In this document: piece after piece, positions 30,886 through 41,469 of the stretch
How positions within the stretch are numbered: position 1 is the first letter of the stretch
Layout: the number at the start of each line of letters is the position of its first letter
NCBI RefSeq assembly: GCF_905397435.1
Contig: NZ_CAJPVI010000026.1
Location: forward strand, 1-64,000
Source: Cupriavidus numazuensis
GTDB taxonomy: Bacteria > Pseudomonadota > Gammaproteobacteria > Burkholderiales > Burkholderiaceae
Direction: 5' to 3'
DNA length: 64,000 nt
Program-made: the position numbers and the translations under genes
Notes under the pieces: model-generated
The model's database searches: none
The model's input: only the letters and a program-made list of their open reading frames with translations
Told to the model about the DNA's origin: nothing

Positions 30886-30914
30886 ACTATATGGCAGATG
30901 TCAGGCCCTCACAA
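30886..30914 (-). promoter_or_regulatory. Sigma70-type promoter of folE-BLUF
   Basis: Read on the minus strand: TTGTGA, a 17-bp spacer, and TATAGT, ending 45 bp before the folE ATG. This is the strongest vegetative promoter match I see in this part of the window. Confidence 0.7.
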
Positions 30915-31317
30915 CCTGCGGCACTCCCCGGGAGCGCCGCACACTGCACTCGGTGAGCAGGCTCCGTGAATTGTTGATGACAAGCCTCAAGCCCGTCACG
31001 CAGCGGGCCGACAAGCGAACATAATGCCTTGACCGCAATGTCCGCCCGGCAGTGCGGCGCTTCCCCCATCGACGGGGCATCTTCCAGGGACCAGCCAGTG
31101 ATCTTGCCGATTGCGTTTCCGTGCAGCAGCCTGATGTTGCTTCATGTCGCCACGGTGCCGCTGCCACAGCCGACGATAGAAGCCGGCGTAGTCGAACACC
31201 ATAGCCGGGCCGTGCGTCATGGCGCGCCACCGCTGCGCTGGCAAGGCGTGCTGTCGCAGCGCGCCGCGCAGTCCGGCGGCCGCGACTGACGCTATGCGCC
31301 GGAAAGGCCCGCGACTG
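30915..31317. other. Intergenic region without a convincing gene
   Basis: The region between the folE promoter and the end of the ArsB-type gene has a 74-codon minus-strand frame (30996-31220) with no proper ribosome site. I see no repeats or clear terminator. Confidence 0.5.
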
Positions 31318-32577
31318 TCAGCGCGCGAGCGCGAGCACGGCCAGTGTCGGCACCATGGCTGCCGGCATGACAATAACGCCGAGCCGCAGGAACTGGCCGG
31401 CGGTGACCATATGACCATCGCGGCGTAGCGCGGTCAGCCACAGCAGCGTGGCCAGCGAACCGGTTGCCGAAAGGTTGGGGCCCAGGTCGATGCCCACCAG
31501 CACAGCACCTGTCACGGCATTGGACGCGTGACCCGCAGCCAGCGCAGAGGAGGCGATCAGCCCGGCCGGGAGATTGTTGGCAACGTTGCCAATTAGCGCC
31601 ACGGCCGCCCCGATGCCCCAAAGCCCCGCTAGGCTGTCCTGGCGGGACGCCGCCTGGATGATGTCGGCAAGCCAGTGGATGACGCCGGTATGCTCGAGCG
31701 CCGCTACCAGCACGAACAGCCCCGCCACCATTGGCAGCACGCCCCACGAAATCTCGCTCAGGGCCGGCGCGAGCAAGTCGCGCTTGGTCGCGCACACGAT
31801 CAGCAGCGTCGCCGCGCCCGCCGCGCATGTCGGCCAGCCCAGGTCGCTGCCGCGCAGCGATGCCGTCAGCAAGGCCAGCCCGGTCAGCACGATGCCAAGC
31901 GCCGTCAGCCACGCCTGCAGGCTCAGCGGCGGCACCGGCACGTCGCTGGCGATGCGCTCGGCCAGTGCCTCGCGCTGCGTCCAGTACAGCGCCGCCAGCG
32001 TGGCCGCCACGGCGACCAGCGACGGCAGCGCAAAGTGCGCCAGCCAGCCGGCCAGCGGCGGCATGCGTGTGCCGAAGATCACGAGGTTGGCCGGGTTCGA
32101 AATCGGCAGCACAAAGCTGGCCGCGTTGGCGATGAAGGCGCAGGCAAACAGGTGCGGCAGCGGGTTCTTCACCTTCGCGGCGCGCGTGGCAGCCAGCACC
32201 GCGGGCGTCAGCACCACAGCGGTCGCGTCGTTGGACATGAACGCCGTGACCAGCGTGCCAAAGCCATAGACCAGCAGGAACAGCGTGCGTGAGGAACCGC
32301 CTGCGCGCCGCACGGCCAGTGCCGCCACGTGGTCGAACAACCCGGTCTTGCGGGCCAGTTCGGAGATCACCATCATGCCGGCCAGGAACAGGTAGACATC
32401 GAGGCCGCGCATGACGGCGGCGAGCGCGTCCGGCACCGCCAGCAGTCCGCCCAGGCACAGGAGCACCGCGCCCGCCACGGCCCAGAAGGCCTCGGAAAGG
32501 CGAAACGGCCGCAGCAGCACGCCAGCGGTGGTGAGGGCGGCAATGGCCCAGATCAATACGGCGCTGGCGCTCGACAT
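31318..32577 (-). CDS. arsB: ArsB-type arsenite/anion permease
   Basis: This is an inner-membrane ion transporter of the ArsB/NhaD superfamily, 419 residues with about eleven to twelve hydrophobic segments. Family landmarks are the two re-entrant motifs TAFMSNDATAVVLTPAVLA (N-terminal half) and GNVANNLPAGLIASSAL (C-terminal half), plus GIDLGPNLSATGSLATLLWL near the end. The last motif fits ArsB well. No arsR, arsC or arsA is nearby, so arsenite export is inferred from the family only; another anion is possible. It follows the penicillin-binding protein gene on the same strand after 51 bp. Confidence 0.8.
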   Translation of the reverse strand: MSSASAVLIWAIAALTTAGVLLRPFRLSEAFWAVAGAVLLCLGGLLAVPDALAAVMRGLDVYLFLAGMMVISELARKTGLFDHVAALAVRRAGGSSRTLFLLVYGFGTLVTAFMSNDATAVVLTPAVLAATRAAKVKNPLPHLFACAFIANAASFVLPISNPANLVIFGTRMPPLAGWLAHFALPSLVAVAATLAALYWTQREALAERIASDVPVPPLSLQAWLTALGIVLTGLALLTASLRGSDLGWPTCAAGAATLLIVCATKRDLLAPALSEISWGVLPMVAGLFVLVAALEHTGVIHWLADIIQAASRQDSLAGLWGIGAAVALIGNVANNLPAGLIASSALAAGHASNAVTGAVLVGIDLGPNLSATGSLATLLWLTALRRDGHMVTAGQFLRLGVIVMPAAMVPTLAVLALAR

Positions 32578-32628
32578 TGTGGTTCTTGTTGTTGAGAGGT
32601 CGAAAAGGACGCTGCGGTCCGGTGCTGG

Positions 32629-34668
32629 CTACAGGCTTGCCCTGTCGTCGCGGCTCGCTGCCGGCGTTGAGGGCTGGCCGGGTAACCCAACGGCTTCGCT
32701 GGCTACCGGCGTGGCGGCGGCATCCTGCGCCGGCGCTGGCTGCGGTGCCGGGAAACCAAGCGAGGCGATACCCTGCTTGCCGTCGGCATATTCCGCATAC
32801 ATCCAGTCCCCGCCGCTACGCGAGACGCCGGACGGTGCGGCTCGTTCGGCTACCGGGGTGCCCGCCATCCGGCCTTCCATATACGAAGCCCAGATCGGCA
32901 ACGCGGTGGTGGCGCCGAATTCGTGGGCGCCCAGGCTATGGTTGTCGTCATAGCCCATCCAGGCCACCGTGACCACGTTGCCGGCGTAGCCGGCGAACCA
33001 GCCGTCGACCGAGTCGTTGGTGGTGCCGGTCTTGCCGGCCACATCCTCGCGATGCAGGTAGCGACGTACGCCGGCGCCAGTGCCGTCGTCCACCACGCTG
33101 CGCAGCAGGCTGTCCATCACGAAGGCATTGCGTTCGCTGATGACGCGCGGCGGCTCCGTGGCATTGTCGGCGGCGAACAGCACGTGGCCTTCGCTGTCGG
33201 TGATGCGCGAGATCAGGTAAGGCTCCACGCGATGGCCCTGGTTGGCGAACACCGCATACGCCGACGCGAGCCGCAGCGGCGACGTCGTACCGGTACCCAG
33301 CGCCAGCGGCAGGAAGCGCGGCAGCCGCTTTTGCGAGAAGCCGAAGCGGCTGGCGAACTCGACCGCATACGGAATGCCGATGGCCTGCAGCGTGCGGATG
33401 GCCGGCAGGTTGCGCGACTCGGCCAGCGCCTGGCGCACCGTGACCGCGCCCAGGAAGCGGCCATCGTCGTTGGACGGCTGCCAACGCGAATTGTTGTCGA
33501 GCGGGGCGTCGTTGATCAGCGTGCCCGGCGATACACCGTGCTCAAGCGCCGCCGCATAGATGAACGGCTTGAAAGTCGAACCGGGCTGGCGCAGTGCCTG
33601 CGTCGCATGGTTGAAGCGGTTGGTGCTGAAGTCGGCGCCGCCGACCATGGCTTCGATCGCACCGGTGTCGCCGTCGAGCGAAACGAGTGCCGCCTGCGGC
33701 CCGCCGTCCGGGCTGTCCAGGCGATGGCGCTTTCCGTAGCCGTCCAGGCCGCGCCGAACGGCGTCATAGGCCATGGTCTGCCGCACCGACGACACCGTGG
33801 TGTAGACGTTCAGGCCACGCGTGTACGCGTCATCGCCGAAGCGGTCGCGCGCAAGCTGGCGCGCGAGTTCGGCGACATATTCGGCGTGCCCGGCGAACTG
33901 GCCCGCATTGTCGGGGGCGATGTCCAGCTGCGCCGATCGGGCGTCGCGGTACTGGTCCTGGCTGATCATGCCGAGCGCCAGCATCCGCCCGAGCACATAT
34001 TCCTGGCGGCGCTTGGCGCGCGCGAAGTTGACCACCGGATTCATCGTGGAGGGCGCCTTTGGCAGCCCCGCCAGCATTGCGGTCTCTGCCAGCGACAGCC
34101 CGTCCAGCGGCTTGCCGAAGTACGCGTGGGCCGCGCTGCCGAAACCGTACGCATGCTCGCCCAGATAGACCTGGTTCATATACAGCTCGAGAATGCGATC
34201 CTTGGACAGCGTCCGGTCGATCTGCCACGCGAGCAGGATCTCGTACCACTTGCGCGAAAGCGTCTTCTCGCGTGACAGGTAGAAGTTGCGTGCCACCTGC
34301 ATGGTGATGGTCGAGGCGCCCTGCGAATAGCCCTTGCCCAGATTGGCCAGCGCCGCGCGGAACATGCCGGGGATGTCGATGCCGTCGTGCTCGTAGAACT
34401 GGTCGTCCTCGGCGGCAAGCAGTGCCTGAGTCATCTGGCGCGGCATCTTCTCGAACGCGATGAATTCCCGGTGCTCGCTGCCGAATTCGCCGATCTGCAC
34501 GTTGTCGCTCGTGAAGATCCGCAGCGGTACGTCGGGGCGATAGTCGCGCAGGGCATCGACGGGGGGAAGCTGCCGCAGGCTGACGACCGCGGCGAAACCG
34601 GCGAGCAGCACGCCGGCTGCAGCCAGCGCCAACGCGGCGCCGCCTGCCTTGACTGCGAATTTTTTCAT
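32629..34668 (-). CDS. Class A penicillin-binding protein (PBP1A family), short form
   Basis: This bifunctional peptidoglycan synthase polymerises glycan strands and cross-links peptides on the periplasmic face. It has 679 residues with an N-terminal transmembrane anchor (about 7-30). The GT51 glycosyltransferase domain has EDDQFYEHDGID, QGASTITMQVARN, RKWYEILLA and ILELYMNQVYLG. The transpeptidase has STFK in RQPGSTFKPF, SRN in ESRNLPAIR, and KTG in AGKTGTTND. It is shorter than E. coli PBP1A (about 850), apparently lacking the OB-like insert, and has an Ala/Pro-rich C-terminal tail. The ATG at 34668 was chosen because residues upstream overlap the hydrolase gene end. Confidence 0.9.
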   Translation of the reverse strand: MKKFAVKAGGAALALAAAGVLLAGFAAVVSLRQLPPVDALRDYRPDVPLRIFTSDNVQIGEFGSEHREFIAFEKMPRQMTQALLAAEDDQFYEHDGIDIPGMFRAALANLGKGYSQGASTITMQVARNFYLSREKTLSRKWYEILLAWQIDRTLSKDRILELYMNQVYLGEHAYGFGSAAHAYFGKPLDGLSLAETAMLAGLPKAPSTMNPVVNFARAKRRQEYVLGRMLALGMISQDQYRDARSAQLDIAPDNAGQFAGHAEYVAELARQLARDRFGDDAYTRGLNVYTTVSSVRQTMAYDAVRRGLDGYGKRHRLDSPDGGPQAALVSLDGDTGAIEAMVGGADFSTNRFNHATQALRQPGSTFKPFIYAAALEHGVSPGTLINDAPLDNNSRWQPSNDDGRFLGAVTVRQALAESRNLPAIRTLQAIGIPYAVEFASRFGFSQKRLPRFLPLALGTGTTSPLRLASAYAVFANQGHRVEPYLISRITDSEGHVLFAADNATEPPRVISERNAFVMDSLLRSVVDDGTGAGVRRYLHREDVAGKTGTTNDSVDGWFAGYAGNVVTVAWMGYDDNHSLGAHEFGATTALPIWASYMEGRMAGTPVAERAAPSGVSRSGGDWMYAEYADGKQGIASLGFPAPQPAPAQDAAATPVASEAVGLPGQPSTPAASRDDRASL

Positions 34669-34678
34669 GCGCGCAATT

Positions 34679-35569
34679 CTAGCGGAACCGGGGCAGCGGA
34701 AGCGGCACACCGGACTCGTCATGATCGGGCGGAGCCGTGCGCGGCGTGTCGGGCAGCGGATCATGCTGCACCTGCCGCGCGAATTCGCACAACGCCACCC
34801 AGGTTTCCTGGCGCTCGACGATCGTGAAGTGATCGGTGCCGTGCATGGTTTCCAGTACGACCGGTGCCGGCCACGCAGCGACTAGCCGTTCGGAGCACGC
34901 ATGCGGCACCACGTCGTCGGTCTCCGCCAGCAGCACCTTGGTGCTCTGGACGACTTTTTTGCAATGCGAAATCGAATCGAAGTGGTGGCGCATGAGCTGG
35001 CGCAGCGGCACCAGCGGAAAGCGCTTGCGCACGAGCTCAAGCATCGAGTCGTACGGCGTGATCAGCTGCAGGCTTTCGAAGTCCTGCAGGTCGGCGAGCT
35101 GGATGGCAACGCCGGTTCCAAGGCTGCGCCCCACGACATGGGCCCGCGTGCCGGGAAAGACGCGGCGCAGGTGCAGCAGGAACTGGCTGGCGTCGGCGAC
35201 CGCCGCGGCCTCGGACGGCTGCCCGTCGGAGTGGCCGAGTCCGCGGTAGTCAAAGGTCGCGAAACCCATGCCGGGCGGCAGCCAGCGGGCGAACTGCAGG
35301 GTTTCCAGTACATCCTCGCCGCGGCCGGGCAGGTAGAAAAGCAGGTCGCGCACCCTCTCGCCGGGCGCATGATAGATGTAGCCGCGCAGCATGCCGCCGG
35401 GCACGATATGCGAGTAGCCGATGATGCCGTCGGGCAGGTCGCGTGGAGGGCGACGGCGCGCGTCGAACAGCAGGCGCGCCTGATTGACGGTGAGATAGGT
35501 CCAGTAGCAGGCAAAGCCGCTGGCGGTCACCAGCGTGGCGGCCAGCGCCCGGCGCATGAGGGATGACAT
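34679..35569 (-). CDS. Membrane-anchored alpha/beta hydrolase
   Basis: This serine hydrolase of 296 residues has an N-terminal signal anchor (about 5-25), so its catalytic domain likely faces the periplasm. The nucleophile elbow is GRSLGTG, the acid is the Asp of LLAETDDVVPH and the base is the His of GTDHFTIVER. An oxyanion-hole region is present at FYLPGRGED. The C-terminus is Pro-rich. It resembles the YfhR/ABHD12-17-like group; the substrate is unknown. It lies 10 bp before the penicillin-binding protein gene on the same strand, so a cell-wall or lipid role is plausible. The start lacks a clear ribosome site; ATG at 35557 is an alternative. Confidence 0.82.
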   Translation of the reverse strand: MSSLMRRALAATLVTASGFACYWTYLTVNQARLLFDARRRPPRDLPDGIIGYSHIVPGGMLRGYIYHAPGERVRDLLFYLPGRGEDVLETLQFARWLPPGMGFATFDYRGLGHSDGQPSEAAAVADASQFLLHLRRVFPGTRAHVVGRSLGTGVAIQLADLQDFESLQLITPYDSMLELVRKRFPLVPLRQLMRHHFDSISHCKKVVQSTKVLLAETDDVVPHACSERLVAAWPAPVVLETMHGTDHFTIVERQETWVALCEFARQVQHDPLPDTPRTAPPDHDESGVPLPLPRFR

Positions 35570-35734
35570 GTCTGGGTGCGGATTCCTTTGGCACGGGAGC
35601 GGCAGGCGTCCCCAGGTGGAGCCTAACCGATTTTCGCGCAGGACGACGCGGGTTCCGGTGCCTGCGGGGCCAGTTCTTGTACGATATCGCCCATAACGCT
35701 GCGCCACCGCAGGGCGCGGCCAGGAGCCAATGGC

Positions 35735-35977
35735 ATGAGCGAACAGAAACACGAACAATTGCGCGCCGAAGAGGCGCAGGCCATGCAGCGCGTAGTGGAC
35801 GCGACCCGGCAAGTCCAGGTCGCCTTCACCGCGCTGCAATCCCAGTATCCGCCGCAGGGCAGCGGCAAGCCGTCCAAGATGGCGCTGCAGACCTTCGACG
35901 CCGCGCTGCAGGCGCTGGAGGATGCGCAGGCCACCTTCGACGAAATCCTCAACGATCTGCTCGACGAGAAACGGTAG
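35735..35977 (+). CDS. Small helical protein of unknown function
   Basis: This 80-residue protein is soluble and rich in Gln, Glu and Ala, with predicted long helices interrupted at YPPQGSGKP. It has an acidic C-terminus (DEILNDLLDEKR). It could form a small coiled-coil dimer. AGGAG stands about 10 bp before the ATG, and codon use is like neighbouring genes. It is divergent from the alpha/beta hydrolase gene and convergent with the DUF779 gene. No family is recognised. Confidence 0.7.
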   Translation: MSEQKHEQLRAEEAQAMQRVVDATRQVQVAFTALQSQYPPQGSGKPSKMALQTFDAALQALEDAQATFDEILNDLLDEKR

Positions 35978-36041
35978 CCTCCGCTACGAGACGCGCTTCC
36001 CGTACCGCGTGCGACGGGGGCGTCCGAGGGTCGCGCAAGCG

Positions 36042-36446
36042 CTACAGCGGAGGCTGGGCAGCCAGCAGTGCGGCTTCCTCGTCGCTGAACAGTTCCGAGC
36101 GCGTCAGGAAACGTTTCCCGGTCCCGCTTTCCAGCGAGAACATGCCGCCCGCACCCGGCACCACGTCGATTACCAGCCGCGTGTGCTGCCAGTATTCGAA
36201 CTGCGCGCGCGTCATGTGGAAGGGCGCGCCGCCGATCTCGCCCAGGCAGACATCCGAATCGCCCACGATCAGGTCACCGGCGGCAAAACACATCGGCGCG
36301 CTGCCGTCGCAGCAGCCGCCGGACTGGTGGAACATCAACGGACCATGCCGCGCGCGCAGTTCGCCGATCAGCGCGAGCGCCGCCGGCGTGGCGACCACGC
36401 GGGTCACGGTCACGGGACTTGCTGAAACGGCGCTGGCGTGCGGCAT
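36042..36446 (-). CDS. DUF779 protein linked to aldehyde/alcohol dehydrogenase
   Basis: This 134-residue protein carries the DUF779 signature HQSGGCCDGSAPMC (about residues 40-53), whose cysteines suggest metal or redox chemistry. A later segment reads QFEYWQHTRLVIDVVPGAGG. DUF779 genes very often accompany acetaldehyde dehydrogenases of the AcoD/ExaC group, and here the gene is third after acoD and adhP, 8 bp from adhP. The role is unknown; maturation or protection of the dehydrogenase is a reasonable guess. The ATG at 36446 follows GGTGAG. Confidence 0.88.
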   Translation of the reverse strand: MPHASAVSASPVTVTRVVATPAALALIGELRARHGPLMFHQSGGCCDGSAPMCFAAGDLIVGDSDVCLGEIGGAPFHMTRAQFEYWQHTRLVIDVVPGAGGMFSLESGTGKRFLTRSELFSDEEAALLAAQPPL

Positions 36447-36454
36447 GGCTGGTC

Positions 36455-37483
36455 TCACCGCGAGAAGTCCAGCACCACGCGGCCTTCGATCTTGCCTTCG
36501 CGCAGTCGTCCGAACACGTCGTTGACGTCGTCCAGCTTCGCCGTGGAGACGGTGGCCTTCACGTCGCCATGCGCGGCAAAATCGAGCGACTCCTGCAGGT
36601 CGCTGCGCGTGCCGACAATCGAGCCGCGGATGGTGATGCCCTTAAGCACCACGTCGAAGATCGGCGTGCCGAAATCGCCAGGAGGCAGTCCGTTCAAGGC
36701 AATGGTTCCACCACGCCGCACCATGCCGATCGCCTGCGAGAACGCCTTCGGCGACACGGCAGTGACCAGCACGCCATGCGCACCGCCGATTTCCTTCTGC
36801 AGCCATGCGGCCGGGTCCGTATCGCGTGCGTTGACGGCGACTTCCGCGCCGAGACGCCTGGCCAGGTTGAGCTTGGCATCGTCGATGTCGACCGCTGCGA
36901 CGCGCAGGCCCATCGCCCTGGCGTACTGCACGGCCACATGGCCCAGGCCACCGATACCCGAGATCACCACCCACTGGCCGGGCCGCGTATCGGTGACCTT
37001 CAGGCCCTTGTACACCGTGACCCCGGCGCACAGGATCGGCGCGATTTCAACGAAGCCCACCTTGTCGGGCAGCAGGCCAACGTAGTTCGGATCGGCCACC
37101 ACATACTCGCCGTAACCGCCGTTGACGGAATAGCCGGTGTTCTGCTGCTTCTCGCACAGCGTTTCCCAGCCTTGCAGGCAGTGCTCGCAATAGCCACAGG
37201 CGCTGTACAGCCACGGAACGCCGACGCGATCGCCTTCCTTCACGCGGCTGACACCGCTGCCTACGGCCGAGACATAGCCGACGCCTTCATGGCCCGGGAT
37301 AAACGGCAGCGTGGGTTTGACCGGCCAGTCGCCGTCGGCGGCATGCAGGTCGGTATGGCAGACACCGGAGGCCTCGATCTTCACCTGGATCTGGCCGGGT
37401 CCAGGTTGCGGCACGGGCACTTCATCGATCGTGAGCGGCGCGCCGAATGCGCGCACCACCGCAGCTTTCATCATCGCTGGCAT
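36455..37483 (-). CDS. adhP: Zinc-dependent alcohol dehydrogenase (AdhP type)
   Basis: This enzyme oxidises primary alcohols such as ethanol to aldehydes with NAD. It has 342 residues. Catalytic zinc ligands are in [12 protein letters not shown] and GHEGVG, with the third in the [12 protein letters not shown] region. The structural zinc is held by the CGYCEHC...C loop. The Rossmann fold has [17 protein letters not shown] followed by AVDIDD, whose Asp favours NAD. AAGGAGT precedes the ATG. It sits between the aldehyde dehydrogenase gene and DUF779, making a two-step alcohol to acid route. Confidence 0.92.
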   Translation of the reverse strand: MPAMMKAAVVRAFGAPLTIDEVPVPQPGPGQIQVKIEASGVCHTDLHAADGDWPVKPTLPFIPGHEGVGYVSAVGSGVSRVKEGDRVGVPWLYSACGYCEHCLQGWETLCEKQQNTGYSVNGGYGEYVVADPNYVGLLPDKVGFVEIAPILCAGVTVYKGLKVTDTRPGQWVVISGIGGLGHVAVQYARAMGLRVAAVDIDDAKLNLARRLGAEVAVNARDTDPAAWLQKEIGGAHGVLVTAVSPKAFSQAIGMVRRGGTIALNGLPPGDFGTPIFDVVLKGITIRGSIVGTRSDLQESLDFAAHGDVKATVSTAKLDDVNDVFGRLREGKIEGRVVLDFSR

Positions 37484-37598
37484 ATCGACTCCTTGTTGGA
37501 AGCGGTGCCCGGGGAGGAGGGCACCGTTACGATAGTGGCACGCGCTTCGCGGCTCGGGACTGCGAATTCACCAGTAAAACGCGATGCCTTGCGTATCG

Positions 37599-39119
<1,521 letters not shown>

Positions 39120-39184
39120 GTCTCGCTCCGTCTTGTGAAGTTCGTTGGCTGGCGCGGCAAGGTGCCGCACGCGACAGGGAACAT

Positions 39185-39200
39185 CGCAAGAGGTGTGCCG
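39185..39200 (-). promoter_or_regulatory. Sigma54 (-24/-12) promoter of the acoD operon
   Basis: On the minus strand the sequence reads CGGCAC-ACCTC-TTGC, matching the sigma54 consensus (T)GGCAC-N5-TTGC with invariant GG and GC at the right spacing. Transcription would begin near 39174, leaving a leader of about 55 bases before the acoD ATG. Sigma54 control with an AcoR-type activator is known for aco and exaC-like genes. Confidence 0.75.
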
Positions 39201-39298
39201 GTGCGAGTGTGTCTGGCGAAAACTGGTGTGAAAACAGGGCCCTGCGGGCGCTTTGTCGCTGACGTTGCCGTGTCAGGTGTACCTGGCCAGCGGGACGG

Positions 39299-39336
39299 TT
39301 GTTCCGTGATGGCGCACCTGTGCCAAAACGGAACAA
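39299..39336. promoter_or_regulatory. Candidate upstream activator site for the acoD sigma54 promoter
   Basis: The perfect 8-bp inverted repeat TTGTTCCG (39299-39306) and CGGAACAA (39329-39336) has centres 30 bp apart, about three helical turns. It lies about 125-160 bp upstream of the predicted start, the usual distance for an enhancer-binding protein. A weaker repeat, CAGGT-GT-ACCTG, lies at 39275-39286. A terminator for ynfA is less likely because there is no T-run and the loop is 22 bases. Confidence 0.55.
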
Positions 39337-39357
39337 TTGCCGTGGCGAGGCACGCCT

Positions 39358-39675
39358 TCAGCGTGGCTGGAACACGATGATGGCCATGCCCGCGAACGCC
39401 ACGCCTACGCCAGCGAGATCCCAGGCGCTGGGCCGCACGCCATCGACGAGCCACAGCCACAGCACGGCCACGCCGATATAGACGCCGCCATAAGCCGCAT
39501 ACACGCGCCCCGACGCGTCCGGATGCAGCGACAGCAGCCATGCGAACAACGCCAGCGACAACGCGCCTGGCAGCAATACCCAAGCGCTCGCGCCCTGGCG
39601 CAGCCACAGGTAGGGCAGGTAGCAGCCAAGGATTTCGGCGACAGCGGTGAGCAGGTAGAGCGTGATGGTTTTCAT
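39358..39675 (-). CDS. ynfA: YnfA-family small membrane protein (UPF0060)
   Basis: This 105-residue inner-membrane protein has four hydrophobic helices, as in the UPF0060/YnfA family, which is related to small multidrug transporters. Conserved features are [17 protein letters not shown], the [17 protein letters not shown] stretch and the final helix [15 protein letters not shown]. Some homologues have been linked to drug or dye efflux; the substrate here is not known. It is a single gene between the acoD control region and a divergent Vgb-like gene. Confidence 0.92.
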   Translation of the reverse strand: MKTITLYLLTAVAEILGCYLPYLWLRQGASAWVLLPGALSLALFAWLLSLHPDASGRVYAAYGGVYIGVAVLWLWLVDGVRPSAWDLAGVGVAFAGMAIIVFQPR

Positions 39676-39811
39676 ACGGCAGTGTGGTCTCGGGTCAGGT
39701 GCCGCACCGGGGAGTCGCGGGGGCGAAGCAATCGCGAAGTATACGGGTGCCCGAGTGCCGTCGCTGGCCTATGCTTGGATCGAAGCTTCTTCGACCGATC
39801 AGGAGATGGCG

Positions 39812-40804
39812 ATGTCCCTGCGCTTGCTCCGTGCCGTACTGGCTGCCGCCTTCATGGCCACGTCTGTCACCGCAGTCTGTGCCCAGGGCACAGTGCCACC
39901 ACGCGTCCAAAGCTACGCAGTGCCGGCCGGCGCGCATCCACACGACGTTGCGCCTGCGCCCGATGGCGCGGTGTGGTACACGGCCCAGAGCACGGGCGAG
40001 CTTGGGCGGCTGGATCCTGCAACCGGCAAGACCATCCATATCCCCCTCGGCGAAGCGTCAGCGCCGCATGGCGTGATCATCGGACCCGATGGTGCTGCGT
40101 GGGTGACGGATGGCGGCCAGAATGCGATCCTCCGGGTCGATCCCGCTACGCATGGGGTGAAGCGTTTCCCGCTCCCGGCCGGACAAGCCAATGTCAACCT
40201 CAATACCGCCGTGTTCGATACGCGCGGACGTCTGTGGTTCACGGGGCAGAACGGCATCTACGGTGAACTGGACCCCGCCAGCGGCCGCATTCGCATGTTC
40301 GACGCGCCGCGTGGCCGGGGACCGTACGGCATTGCCGCGACGCCGAAGGGCGACGTCTATTTCGCCTCGCTGGCCGGTGACTACATTGCCCGCATCGACA
40401 CCACTACCGGTGTCGCGCAGGTAATTACGCCACCCACATCAAAGTCAGGGCCACGCCGCATCTGGTCCGACTCGAAGGGGACGCTGTGGGTCAGCGAATG
40501 GACCGCCGGCAAGCTGGGTGCCTATGACCCCGGCACGGCCCGCTGGCGGGAATGGAAACTGCCAGGCGATAGCCCGCATGCCTATGCGATGTATGTGGAT
40601 GAGCAGGACAAGGTGTGGCTGAGCGACTGGGGCAAGAATGCCGTGCTGCGCTTCGACCCGCAGACCGGCAAGTTCGAGACCTTCACCAGTCCACGGCCGG
40701 ATGCCAACGTGCGGCAGATGCTAGGTCGGCCGGGTGAAGCGTGGGCGGCGGAGTCTGGGACGGATCATCTGGTTGTTTATCGATTTGGGGGTGGGGGGAG
40801 GTGA
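39812..40804 (+). CDS. Secreted Vgb-like beta-propeller protein (virginiamycin B lyase family)
   Basis: This periplasmic protein of 330 residues has a Sec signal peptide (cleavage near AVCAQ, residue 25) and a seven-bladed propeller built from repeats of the pattern P-H-(G/D)-(V/I)-...-PDG-A-(V/W)-W-(Y/V)-T. Examples are PHDVAPAPDGAVWYT, PHGVIIGPDGAAWVT, and WSDSKGTLWVSEW. It resembles streptogramin B lyases, but true Vgb enzymes are cytoplasmic. With a signal peptide, a different lyase or binding role is likely. The ATG at 39812 is 6 bp after AGGAG; another ATG two codons earlier is possible. The dispersed hairpin element follows its stop codon. Confidence 0.8.
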   Translation: MSLRLLRAVLAAAFMATSVTAVCAQGTVPPRVQSYAVPAGAHPHDVAPAPDGAVWYTAQSTGELGRLDPATGKTIHIPLGEASAPHGVIIGPDGAAWVTDGGQNAILRVDPATHGVKRFPLPAGQANVNLNTAVFDTRGRLWFTGQNGIYGELDPASGRIRMFDAPRGRGPYGIAATPKGDVYFASLAGDYIARIDTTTGVAQVITPPTSKSGPRRIWSDSKGTLWVSEWTAGKLGAYDPGTARWREWKLPGDSPHAYAMYVDEQDKVWLSDWGKNAVLRFDPQTGKFETFTSPRPDANVRQMLGRPGEAWAAESGTDHLVVYRFGGGGR

Positions 40805-40845
40805 GGGGGATTGGTCTTCGCCGGATTGCGGGTTATCGTTCTTGG

Positions 40846-40920
40846 CAGGCGCTGCTGTTTCGCCGGCGTAGCCGGCGAGTCACTTTTGTCCGAGCGACAA
40901 AAGTAACCAAAAACGCGTTT
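40846..40920 (-). repeat. Dispersed double-hairpin element, copy B
   Basis: It contains CGCCGGC-GTA-GCCGGCG (40861-40877) and then GTCACTTTTGTC-CGAGC-GACAAAAGTAAC (40879-40907), followed by AACCAAAAACGCG. It lies just after the Vgb-like gene and has the same orientation relative to that gene as copies A and C have to theirs. Confidence 0.75.
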
Positions 40921-41469
40921 TGGCTGCCCCAAAGGGGCGAATTTTTATCGTAGTGTGCTGGGGGTGTTGTACGGGTATGGGCTTCAGAGTGATTTACGCT
41001 GCCTGCCGCGTGGGGCACCACCGTGAGTGGGAATACAGCGCTGATTGAACGAGCCCTGCAAGCGTCTGTGGACCCTGCTACTACCCACATCGTGTAATCG
41101 CCTTCGGCTGCGCTACGCGCAGAGCCCAAGTCTGAGCACGCAGGCCCAGGGCGAACTACGCCTCGGTGACGAGGCCCACCATGACATGCGCGAACTAAAG
41201 AGAGGAAATGGACCTCGGGCGTCCGCGACGTTGATGAGCTTGCCCCCAGACGACGACGCGCGCGCAGCGCAGCCGAAGGCGTCCCACCACTGACCTGGTT
41301 GAAACGCTGTACCCGAGTCCGTCTTGGGGATCGTCCAAAAGCCGTGCCGCGCGAGGCACAGGTTCTGACTCACATGGCGTAGCAGGTTGGAACGGCCGAC
41401 CACCATCGCAGGCGTCCAAAGCCGTTGGAGCCACTGCCGCCGTGGAATTGATGGCCAGCGGCAACGACG

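Noticed and set aside
30996-31220. A 74-codon minus-strand frame between folE and the ArsB-type gene
   Set aside because: No ribosome site, low-complexity C-terminus and overlap with other short frames; not supported as a gene.
40925-41465. Possible decayed gene or mobile element remnant between repeat copies B and C
   Set aside because: No frame resembles a transposase or other known protein and no terminal inverted repeats or target duplications could be seen by eye.
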